Positions 11,630 through 23,100 of a DNA stretch of 64,000 nucleotides are shown piece after piece (the first letter of the stretch is position 1; the number at the start of each line of letters is the position of its first letter). This DNA is from Euwallacea fornicatus (lineage: Eukaryota; Arthropoda; Insecta; Coleoptera; Curculionidae), in NCBI RefSeq assembly GCF_040115645.1, contig NC_089573.1, forward strand, positions 1,178,001 through 1,242,000, given 5' to 3'. The notes beneath the pieces were generated by a model, which did no database searches, had not been told where the DNA came from, and was given only the letters and a program-made list of their open reading frames with translations. The position numbers were made by a program, and so were the translations under genes.

Positions 11630-13549
11630 TCTCAGACACGACTCATTTTACGACGTACGTTTGTGTGACATTTCCGCCTCAGTACAATCCAGAAAGTCAG
11701 CTCTCTAAATATCGGAAAACTCGTATGAACCGCACTGTATAAGTGATCCTGGCATTGATCCGAGCAGTCGCAAGCATTTTTCATAACTCCGAAGGCCGAT
11801 TTTCAATTAATTTAAACGATTATGTTCATTTTATGGACACACTGGCTATAGGCACTAACAACGTGAAATTCGCCCTAAAAAAAAAATATGGGGAGTTTGG
11901 GGTGAAAAAAGCTCCCCCTCTGACCTGCCCAAGAGATGAATTAAGAAGGCTATTATCGAAAATTTGAAAATAAATAGGTAATTAGAGACTCCATAAAAGC
12001 TGTAGTAAATCATTATTCTAATCCCTAATAAAAAAATGTTCGAACGAAGAGTAAAAAGCTTTTTGGTCTTTTCCTTGGCAGGGGCGCAATCTGCATCCTT
12101 GGTTGGAGATGGAGGACAAAAAAAGCGTCTCGTCCGTATTTTCGTGGCTCCTACCCTTAAATTAATTAACGTGGAAGTCCAAGGAAATGCCGCAACCCGG
12201 CGGGAGGAAACAAGGTTAAAACGTGCGGGTGAAAAATCTTCAGTTATCGCGACATTTACATTATTTATCAAGAAAAAATTCCCTCTTCTTGGGACAATTT
12301 TTTTTTTTGCATTAAGGGCCATGGAAATCAAACTTATTAAGGTAATTGCCGGGGGAGCCCATTACCTGTGAAAAAGGGGGAGAGCTTTTCGGTTAATATG
12401 TGTATACGTTCGCTGCGGAACTGAGTCATAAATTTCCAACTTCTCCCTGTCATATTGATTATTCGGCTAAACGTCACGTCGTCCGAACTGGTAGCACAAT
12501 ATAATTCAAACTGCAGAACACAAGGTGGATGTTTGTTCTGAGAGAAATCGATTCGGAGCTTCTTCCATGTCTATATGGAAAAAATATGTGTCCGAAGTAA
12601 CCAACATAAAATGCAAATTTTCTATGGTATTTCAATGTTACGGTCTATTAACACAATTTTCAAATTGGATAAACATTGATGATGTATACTTCGCAAGAAC
12701 TGGTTATTTATTGAATTTGACTATATATAGATATTTGCTTGAGGATCTAATAGAACGAATATAAATAGACATAAGTCTCCTTTTAAAGAACGGCCTAGTA
12801 TTATAAGGGAAAACGCCTACATAATACATAAGACACAATATTTCGAGGCGTCGCAGACAATTGCTATATAAAAGTAAGTCTTCCTTTTGTGCGAAAGTTC
12901 CTTCTTTTTGTGGAAGTTTTCTTTTCGGTTTCTTGGGAAATTTAAATATCACGCAAGAGCTTAGAGGGAAATGTTCTAATTACCGAGAAAAGGGAAAGAT
13001 CATCTACATTGACCCTAATGGCATTTGCATCACAACGCATTAAATGCTACAACTCAATTAGTAGGTGGTTGTATTTTGACAAGTCACACATGCATAACTA
13101 TTTGTAACAATTAACATTAATGCCCCATTAGAGCAACAGCGAGGTTTACTAAATGGTAGCAGGAACATAATGGACTGCTAGAATAAAGCGCATTTCGTAC
13201 ATACGTATACTTTATGTTCAAGTCAAAGTGGAATCTAAACCACTTATCTGCCATGGGATAATCCATGTAATCAATGCGCATAATATAGTTAATAGTAAGT
13301 AAAGATTGGAGATAAATCAGCCATGGTCCTCTCAGATTCTGTAAGATTTGACGTGTACGGCAATTACAAAACTAGGTGAAACAGTGTTCAACTTTCCGAT
13401 TGCACTCTTGTGTGATATTCCCGCACGATTTTAGTGCCTTTTTTTAGGTTATTTGGTGAGATGACCCGTACGCCACTGACTAGCGGAAACTCCCTTGTAA
13501 GCGTGAAGTTTCGGCCTTTCCAAGCTCACCGAAGGCATTGGGAAAGCAA

Positions 13550-14470
13550 ATTATCTAACATTAGAGTGTTTTTTGTTCGTCTAAACGAAGTCCCTTACTA
13601 ATTTTTTAAACGGTCTTCGATGAAGCCCCAACTTCGAGAAACTCACTCGTAAATCGTAAGATTTAAAGAAGGACCTCGTTGGTTTTCCCGACTTTTCACG
13701 CTCGCTAACTCCAAAAATAGTGGCAGAACTTTCCCCAAGGAAAAAGTTTCAATGATTTTTACGTTAATCAACCGTTAATTTAAAAATAACGGTCGGAGTC
13801 AAATGACAACCGATTTTAAGGTGTGTAAGGAGGGATTAAATGATTTTTTTTGCGCCGAGTCGTGCGCAACCGTAGAACTGCTTTTGCTGGAACGTTACGC
13901 CGCTGATTAGTAACCCGCTAGGTGATTCTTATACTTTAAAGTCCGTCAATCGAAGAGCAGGGTCGTGGCACGTGGGGATTAAAATTGTTAAAAATGCATT
14001 AAAATTTGCCTTTGACTGAAACTCGGCGATTTAAAAATTGTAAAGAGCTTTTCTAGGCAAATCACTCCACTGATTCTATATATTTATGAAGATTAAATTC
14101 AGGTAAGAAAGCCTTCAATTCGCCAATCTGCCGACATAAAAATAGGACCGAAGAAACTAAGAACGAAGAATTTAATTTAAAATATATTGAAGGAAATTAT
14201 TCAACATTAGGGTTTCTTTTATTTGATTTTAATGAAGTTTTTCACCTCCTTTTCATCCCCTATTCAACTCGGCCTTGACTTCGGAAATGCTTACTTCTAA
14301 ATCCCAAGATTTAAAGGTGCCGGCGTTGAAAGTCACCAGTGGTGGAGCCATTACTAGACAATTCGAGCAATTTTTTTAACAGGGTGTCTTTTCATAGTTT
14401 CAGTAGGGAAATTTTTTATCTCTTTTAAAAATAACGAGACTGACTCGTCGAAGTTTAAAATGCCGACCGG
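13550..14470. repeat. Diverged direct-repeat pair
   Basis: Copy 1 (about 13,550-13,830) and copy 2 (about 14,195-14,470) are in the same orientation about 640 bp apart. Shared blocks in order: TTATNNAACATTAG(A/G)GT, GAAGT, GACTTCG-like, CTAAATCNNAAGATTTAAAG and TTTAAAAATAACG. Identity is patchy. They could be two copies of one old element or remains of a long terminal repeat pair. Confidence 0.4.
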
Positions 14471-15213
14471 TCCCCATGCGGGGCCCAGGTAATCTCACGT
14501 TTACTAAATATAACATGGTATCCACCGATTTGTTAAATCTCGATTTATTTCGAAAACGGTTATAGATTCCGACTTCCAACGGTATCTTTTTTACGTTAAA
14601 ATCTTCAAATTTAGTATTTTTTCTATAATGTTGTCGACGAAGTTAAACAAAAAAAATCAAGTGCTTTTTATGCACTTAAGTTTTCTGCTCTATCTTCATG
14701 TACTGCTCGCTCCTGACAAAATGGGGCAATTTCTGTATAGGATTTCAGAAAAGGCGTAAAAAGATATAATAAAGTATGAAATTTCATTGCTATGTCTTGA
14801 AATATTTCGAAAACACATATTAATTTAAAAAAAACCACCCTGACAAACCAACCCTTCACACCCTGAATGTCGAAAACGGAGTCCTTATCTATATGTATCA
14901 AGTTTTCATTACAACATGAGACCTAAAATACATGGTTGAACTTATAGCACTATGTTCTGAGGCGCCGTGTACTTAGATTATGTGCAAAATTTGCTCTAAG
15001 GAAAAGCGCGATTAGTGAAATTTAGAGGAGAAAGTTTGAAGAAAGAGAGAAACTCATAAATGGATTTTGTAAAAGTTTTGATGTAAAGTTGCAAAGGGCC
15101 TAAATAACCCTATTCGACACTAAATCAGTGCCAAAAAGTGGTTTATCAATTGAGCCGTTCACATTAGAGTGAAAATTGTGTTCAAATAAAATGAATTATT
15201 TTTTAATAAAATT

Positions 15214-15311
15214 AATTTATTAAAATCAATTTATTAAAATCAATTTATTAAAATCAATTTATTAAAATCAATTTATTAAAATCAATTTATTAAAATCAAT
15301 TTATTAAAATT
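15214..15311. repeat. 14-bp minisatellite, seven copies
   Basis: Seven head-to-tail copies of AATTTATTAAAATC; only the last base of the final copy differs (T for C). A degenerate partial unit precedes it (TTTTAATAAAATT). No A+T-free positions other than the single C per unit. Confidence 0.95.
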
Positions 15312-18060
15312 AATAATCAGTTTATGAAGTGTTCGAATTGTACTCCGTTATTGGTGGCACAGTAGTAGTGTCGGTTGTACCAAATCTGGATCGCAGGATG
15401 TTGTTTGTGTCGGCGGAAGCAATCAAACAAGCACCCTCAGTTGTTTGGAAAATTCGAAGGAAACAAACGAAAAATACGGCAAAAATAAAATATTTAATTT
15501 AATCGATTCCCAAACTTCATCAATTGCCAGCTGTTCAATTTAGCGAATTCTATCAGTTGGATGCTATCAATCGATTGTCTTCAAATCGTGCACCTACAAT
15601 CCACAGCGGGAAAACTGGAAATAATATCCTCTTGAAGGCCTAACTTAAAAGTTACATTTTTTATTATTATTTTTTTTAAATAACACAATTACCATAAACG
15701 CATTCCTACTAGCCCCACGTGAGCGCAAATTCGTCCGCATTAATTAATCTCAGTTATAATAGCAAACCTCTGGGAATGGGGCAATAAACAATAACCTACA
15801 AAGTGTTTAAGCTTTTCAGGAGGATCGATCCAGATAAATGTAATCCGGGGTCTAGTACACGGAAGTATATTAGGCATTCAACGCAAACTTTCTCCTTCCT
15901 GTCGAGGTGGTAGAGTGGAGAACCGTATAAATGAGTATTAAAAAAGCGATTTAAGGAGTTTCATTATGGCCAGGGTTCGGGACATAAATCTTGGCTGGTG
16001 AAATAAATGGAGCTTTTGGGAAAGCATGCTTCTACGCAAGAAGCATAAATGTGAACGCTGGAACGTATCAGTACTTGATGAAAACCCGTAAGACATCGTA
16101 CTGCTTATCTGACCAACCGAGCCCTATCGCACACCTCCGGTTATCGTCACTGATGATAAACACTATTTGGATGTTTTGTCGGGAATATTATCAGTGTTTC
16201 CGAATGTGAAGCCTAGAGACACGTGTCCAGTATTAGACATCAAACAGTTTGACCCACGTGAATAAAATTGTACACGTGACCATTAACCACCTTTCGTTGG
16301 TAACTTACAGTTTGCGAGTCCGACAAGTATTATGTATTCGCCCTCCCAGTACCTTCCTACACCTGAAGCCTTTGTTTCCACACGAAAAATCAGCAGTCGC
16401 ATGCTTGCCATGTGTATTTCACCATGACATGGTAATAGTCTGGAAAACCGTTGTTCCAGTTTGCGCTATACAGGGTTTTCCAAACACGATGGAACACAAT
16501 TTCTATCTCCTAAACGATAAGAACTACGAGATTAATTAAATTAGAGAAAATGTGTCAAAATCGGGGCTTAGTTAATATCTTTCCAAACTTTTTCCTATTT
16601 TCAGAGGTATTGGGCAAATTTTTAAAATGCCAAAATTTGATTTTCGTTATAAATCGAAGACTAAAGATTTTTGAAAAAAAGCATTCGTACAAAAGTTTTT
16701 AAGTTTTTTGGGTTCTTGACATGGGCGATTTTATAAATTTTACAGCTGGCTCAGTTTTCGAAAAAGGAACATATACGACTTGTACAATCATAATTCAGTC
16801 AAATTTAAAACAATTTCGAAATTACGCGCCTAACAAAACCATTTTTTTTTAAATGGGTCTCACAGACCAACGATACCGTTCATGTCGAAGGTCTTTCAAA
16901 AAAGTAATTAATTTCGATTTCTAAAAACTCGCTTAATTAATTATGTAATTCTGCCTTGGAGTGCCGAAAAATATCAAATGCTTCTTCAGAATTGACGAAA
17001 TGCCGCTTGGCAATATAAATAGTCTGTCAATTCTGATTTGCGAATTACACCGTAATGCCTGGGGAAATGAGAGTTTCAACATTTGACAAAGTGGTACAAT
17101 AGAGAAATATTCTGTGTTTCCTCCGTCGAAAAGGAATATTTTTTTAGTTTCAGAACGTTGTTCGATTCGGGGTCCCATGTTCTTAGAGGATTTGAGTTAC
17201 TTTTCCCTCTTTGATGGATTCTTGCAGCCTTCCAAAATGTATTACAAGAATAAAGAAAGTAACGTTTAGGAAAGCATTTTTAGATAAGAGTTACAATCTT
17301 CCAAATCCCTATTATAACGGCTTTACTCAATATTTCCCAGGCGCACCCAGATTGGATTATGGATTTTGATGGGCTTCTTTTTCAGAGGTCGGGATTTTCA
17401 ACTTTACAGCTTTAGAGAATAAAGCCAAGAAGCACGTAAATGGCTCATTTATTCCTTTTTTTTTTTTCACTTAATACATACGAGAACTAATTGAAAGGAA
17501 GTACGGTTGGTTCATTTCCAGCTGCCAAACGACAACTCACAATTTAAAAATAATTGTTTGCAATTTGCGAAGTGGTTGTCGATGCAGATACGTGGATATA
17601 ACACCCCTATTTAATTCCCCGCATTTATTCCCCAGCACGCAAGGGGTATATTTCAATTACACCCGGTTTAAAATAAATTCCGCTACGTCTTTGCGCGATT
17701 ATCCTGAAGGTTCGTTTTAGTCCCGGATAGCTGGTTCTATTTTTATGATTCATGCCGCGCTGATTGGAGCATCACGGTGATAAGAACATAATAAAGGGTG
17801 ATCGTTAAAATAAAACCTCATATAAACGGTGAAGTATTAGAGACACGTCTGAGGTTAAAATATCTATTATCTATTTGTCAAATATTTGATGGTAAACGAC
17901 AACTGATTTAATCAACGCCCTACGTTTACTGCCATCGTCTACTGCGCCGTGTTTTTTCAAAGGCCCTCGGTATCATAAATGTCCATTTTGTGGGCGGTTA
18001 ATACTTCACTTCTGTTATCTTCAAATGCCGAATAATTTAGGTATTTCAAAAGCCCATTAC

Positions 18061-18235
18061 CTGATGAGACGATTGTTGGAGTAGGCCGCTTGTCCGGTAA
18101 AAGTTTTTCGGTAACCCTCTGATCCTCATTGTCGGCACTAAAACTACTGAAATTGTTCCCTTCGTCTTTAGTCTCACTGTAACTATTATAATTGCCTGGA
18201 TCTTCTGCCCGAGTCACATTAAACCTTTCCGGCAT
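18061..18235 (-). CDS. Candidate first coding exon, possibly K-Cl cotransporter
   Basis: The ATG at 18,235-18,233 opens a hydrophilic 58-codon exon ending CATCAG|GTAATG, a good donor, in phase 1. If unspliced, the frame stops at 17,957. It begins MPERFNVTRAEDPG, which resembles the amino end of SLC12 K-Cl cotransporters as I remember them (animal forms start MPxFTVxxVEDP). The rest is Ser/Asn/Asp-rich and then has a KLLPDKRPTPTIVSS segment. I found no second exon, so the gene would run left through or beyond the repeat region. The local base composition and the splice donor support a real exon; the family name is a guess from about 13 residues. It would be transcribed in tandem with the IP3 receptor, 1.9 kb downstream of it. 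Confidence 0.35.
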
Positions 18236-20155
18236 CGCAAGCGCGCTGAAGTCACTTTACTCCCCCGCAAGTTGTATATTAAACGTGAGAAGCGCGCTTA
18301 TTTGAATTTAAAAACGAATAACTTGCCAAAGCTGCCAACTTCCTGATGCAGCACTAAACACCGGCTGGAAAACAGTTTACTGTACCCCACACTGAAAGCT
18401 AAATAGTATTTATAAGATTAAGATTAATGTTCTGTGGCGACATCTATCGAGTATTACCGCGATAATAGATAAAATGTGATGGGTCGCCATCTAGTATGAG
18501 AAGATCGAAATTAGGATAGGAGTTTTCTATGATTCTTTATTGATTCATTTGGTTCCGATATTTTCAAATTTACTGTTTAAATATGGCAAAGATTAACTGC
18601 AGGGTATCCGATATAAGAACATCCACCATAGACATTTCGTTAACGATAAAAGATACGGTCTTGGTTAAATAGGAGGAAAGTTGCGCATTAAGGGAGTAAT
18701 TTTATACTATAAACAGATCTACAAAATTATGTTTGATTTTTCAGATTCGAAAAATAAAAATTTTCATTCAAATATAGGCTCTAAAAGAAAAACCTATCGG
18801 CGTAAAATCCAGTGGTCTGGTCAACGATAAAATCATATAAAAAGCAGAATATTCCGAGTAAGTGCGTATCTTAGGAAATCTACATGCGAACAAGGAATCC
18901 TATTGAAAGCAAGTCATGACACGCGTTATTTCCAAAGCCATGGTTATGCATAATCGTATATAACATAAATATTTATATTTTATTTTTTAGCCTCCGAACT
19001 GAAATTTCAATTAAAAGAATTTATTTTCCGTCTGGAATTTTGAACTGTGTATCCTTGTAAACCATAAAAGTTATGTATCTACTTTAAATTAGTAATTTTT
19101 AAAATTTTTTATGTACCGAATTGAAACCCTAAAATTTGAACGATAAACACGTTCGTGGTATTTTTTGTCATTGGAATTACAAACCTTTAGAGGACCACGC
19201 AACATTCAATTTGAACACAAACACAAAATCAATACCTACTCCAACATCTGTTGAGATTTGTTTCCTTTGATATTACAATAACATACACTTACCCTCAAAA
19301 AAGCTGAAAATATCTCTCATTTGTAAACCAAGTTTTTCACTCATTTCACCTCCTCTATGTTTAGCATTAAAACACGACTGCCCCGAAATTCAATTCACCA
19401 ATTACGGTCTATTCTTATCTCTACCCTTAACTAATGGTTGTTAGGTTATCATTGTAAATAAAATTCGGGTTCAACGTATTTATAGAATTTATTTAAAGAA
19501 AATTTACACATTAAAAAGTACAACAAAAATATTGCTTTCAAAAAGTAAATTTAACAGCCGTGCTACCACAACACGTTACTTGACGCAGAAGATATTTTTC
19601 TATATTATGTAGTAAAAATTTCCTATTATAATCTTCAATAAACTGTGTAAAGATTGTATAGTTGAGCATTACAGATCTAAGGGTAAGAATACCTACACAT
19701 CTTCAAAATATGACTATAATGGCGATGGAGTATAATTTAAGTATGGCTCTCTCTCTCTCACTGGAAATTTAAGTACTATAAATTTTTCTTTTAAGATAAC
19801 AATATTAGAAACGACAATTAAAGCAAATAGTTGCACATATATGATCAAATATAGATAAACAAGCAAAATCGAACACTTAAAATATACAAATATATAAGTT
19901 CACGCCTCGTAGGCGCCATATTTCAAAGATATTCCTCTATGACTAAGCTTTAACTCCAGATTCAAATTAAGACTCACTGAAATGAAGTTCAAGTTCAGTT
20001 TCCTAGCACTGCTGCTAAAAAAGAAAAGGTACTTAAACCAGGCAAGAAAATTATTCAGAAACTGAGATTCATTTAAATGTGTTTCATGTTGGGCAGTGCT
20101 TGGAAACTGAAGTTAACACTATAACGAACCGTTATTAGACTAGTCCAAAAATGTT
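18236..20155. other. IP3-receptor 3' UTR and intergenic spacer
   Basis: No coding sequence. The proximal part downstream of the IP3-receptor stop (20,156) should be its 3' UTR. A minus-strand AATAAA lies at 19,493-19,488, about 660 nt past the stop. A run of CT dinucleotides is at about 19,748-19,759. A small inverted repeat around a GGCGAC core flanks about 18,437-18,495. Confidence 0.45.
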
Positions 20156-23100
20156 CTAAGCCAAATTGTTAGTTTGCAAATATGCAGAAGCCGAACTGAG
20201 AAGCCCCAAACGGTGTTTTTGCTTCCTCTGCTCAGCCATCTGCTCCTTCAGCTCCATAAGCTGGCTCGATAAATTTTTAACTAAGGCCTGAGTGCCTTCT
20301 AAAACAGTTTGCAAACTTCGGAGCTCTATTTGTTCCCCATCTCCTTCGACTGCAGCCAATGACTTAGCCTGCAGGCGTGGGAACCAGTCCAGATTCAGGG
20401 ACTTTACAAGGGAGGAAACGTAACTCTCGGGTCCGGTAAATTCTGTCGGATCTTTCACTCTTATCAGAACTATGAAGTACAGGTAGTGCCACATATTGTG
20501 CTCACGTTTAATGTGTTCCTCGAAACTCACGGTTTTGTTATCAAAAGCTGATCTGTTTAAACCTGCGAAATACAATTATTTAATGTCGTATGTTATATGT
20601 CTTCATGTGATATACTTTTCTTTAGAAACTAATCAAGTTTGGAAAGTGATTTTTTACTATACGCTGATTACAATAAACGAGCGACGCAGAGCAACGTTTA
20701 ATTAGCTAACGAGTGAGGCTTCCCGTGCGTTTTAAGTATCTTTTTTTTCTTACGTATATATTTTTACCACTTTTGCACAGAGCGAAAATGATAGATTATG
20801 CAATTCATCATCGCGATCTTCTAAACAGCAATAATTGTAGTGTCAGTTAAATGTAATCCCTTTATAGAATCGTATGAATTCGGCCCACAAATTAAAGTTA
20901 GTGACGTTCGAATTAGAGTTAATAATGTCGGTTGAATTCACGAAGATCACTTACCACAAATAAAACATGTGTTCTTTAAGATCAGTTCTTTCTGTTGCTT
21001 CTCAGATCTAAGGTCGGCAAATGTATCAATAATCACACCAAAAATTAGGTTAAGTACGATAATTATCACAACAAAGAAGAACAGCAAATCGTAAACTACT
21101 CTAGGAACGAATAGCGACTCCTAGAAACCATGTTTTTAAAACCTTACTTTTAGAATTTTCGACACAATTCACCTCATTACTAGGGGCTCTTAAAATATCG
21201 CCAATCCCTCCGCCATTACGCAAACCCTGATTTAAAGTAGTTATAATACACATCCTTAAAGAATCGCAGGCTCGTTCTTTTTTTTCTTCCCCAGGGTCTA
21301 TAAGCTCACAATATTCATGAGAAGAGTCTTCTTTATACATTTTTCCGGTTAGTTCAGAAATTTGCTCACACGTTTCATCTGAAAATTACTTCAGAATTCT
21401 TCCTGTTAATTTCAAGCGACAAATCTCACCATCCTTCTTTTTAACGCTGACAATAAAATCGTCCCTGAAGAACATATACCCGATAATAGAGAACATGTAC
21501 ACCAAAATTAGGGCTAGAACTGCGGTTAAAATTATAGAACGACCATTCCTTGTCACTGAACGAATGACATTTAATAATGTTTCCTCTCTATAGACCACGT
21601 CAAAGAGCTAGAAAACAAAATCAATCACGTACAAATTTACTTTAGAAAATGTTCTTACCAAAAATGAATAAAAAAATGGATGTATTACTAATCCCATCAT
21701 ACAAAACACTAAATAAGTTAGGTGATAAACCAATTCTGCGTCGGTCAATATTTGCTGATATGTCTTTGTAAGGGTGCCATGATTGCCCATAATACTGACT
21801 AGATGAATTCCCTTCAAAACGATTGTGACTGATCCTAACAACCACAAAGTGGGTTCTGGGCCTAAAGAGTAAATTAGCCTTAGTATGGTTGAAGCTACTA
21901 AAGTCCGTATTCCTGTTTCCCTAGGTAGGGTAATTACTATGGCTGATGACACTAACATGGCAATCCATATTAGTACTGAGATTGTCGAACTTATTTCTGA
22001 AATTGTGTCGTTAATCAGAATTTTTTTTTTTTTCATTAGAAGTACTTACGCGGCATAATATCCTCGAAAGGATAGAAACAAGCTACTATGAGATTAATTA
22101 GTACGGCACAATTAAACAGGATATTACTCCATAAGGACATGTAACTGCTTACCCAAAACAGTACCGGTTGAGCTAAAACATTCCTAAATTAATTACAAAC
22201 CAAAAACCTCTCAAAAACACTCTCACCTCTTAATTTCTTTTGCCAATTCATTTCATTAAACATATCATCAGTCCTTTCAAAAAAATCAGCAACTTTAGAC
22301 CCTTGATCGTCCCTCTCAGCTGTATTTAGTACCCTGATTTTGGTATCCTTAGTTATATATTCACATATTTCCGGAATAGGGAACACGATTTGCTCTAGAG
22401 TGCGATCATGCCTCACTATTTCTATCTCTGCAGTGTGAGTATTGTAGTATTCAAGGGCCTTTTGTACTTTGGGGTCCACAGCATCTGCAGGTCTCATCCA
22501 ATTAGCCAACTGTTTATGATGTTGAGCCAATTGATGACAGAGAATGTAAATATTATGCCCTACATCCTTAGGTGACACCACGTCATCCACATTAGGATCA
22601 TCCAAATCGTCTTCATCTTCATTAGTTTCCTGATGAAACGCCTTGCAGGCAACTTCAACTAACTGTTTTGGATTCATATTAGACAATATCCTTTCAGCAT
22701 TTTCATTATCACCCCGGCTTTCCATGATAGCAAGAAGTAATTTTGAAGCGTTATTCTTCAACTCTAAAACTAAATCCATCCTAGACTTTCCCAAAGGATT
22801 AATGTCATTGAGAATTAACGCAGTTACAATATCTAAACCACTGGACTCGTGAGTGGCTATGCAGTTTTGATTGTCATGGCAAGGTCCTTGGCAATATTCA
22901 GTTAAAGTTTCTAGAGTTTGATTAATCAGAGCCACGTTATTTTCGTTGATATAGAGTCCCAATAAACCTAATCCTCCAGTAGTTGAACCACAGATACAGT
23001 CTAAGAACATGAGAGTTTCAGACACTAAATTGTAGTTTGTTTTGTTGTTTTGATTTCTAAGCAAGTTCTGTAGTTTTGGATTATGGTTCTCACAAAGTAA

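Larger units (their letters stand above)
11630..18060. other. Gene-free region with decayed repeats
   Basis: No supported gene. It contains a diverged direct-repeat pair (13,550-13,830 and 14,195-14,470), a minisatellite (15,214-15,311), and single transposon-end motifs (an ACAGGGTGTC at about 14,382 and a TACAGGGTTTTCC at about 16,470). If the candidate exon at 18,061 is real, this may be its first intron. Confidence 0.45.

Noticed and set aside
11743..12371. Overlapping open frames on both strands up to 158 aa
   Set aside because: Basic and low in complexity in both directions, with no motif or splice context; most likely chance frames.
17140..17180. GTTCGATTC word resembling a tRNA T-loop
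   Set aside because: No A/B box spacing and no cloverleaf could be drawn around it.
22643..22852. Plus-strand frame opposite IP3-receptor exon 24
   Set aside because: Antisense shadow of a well-supported coding exon.
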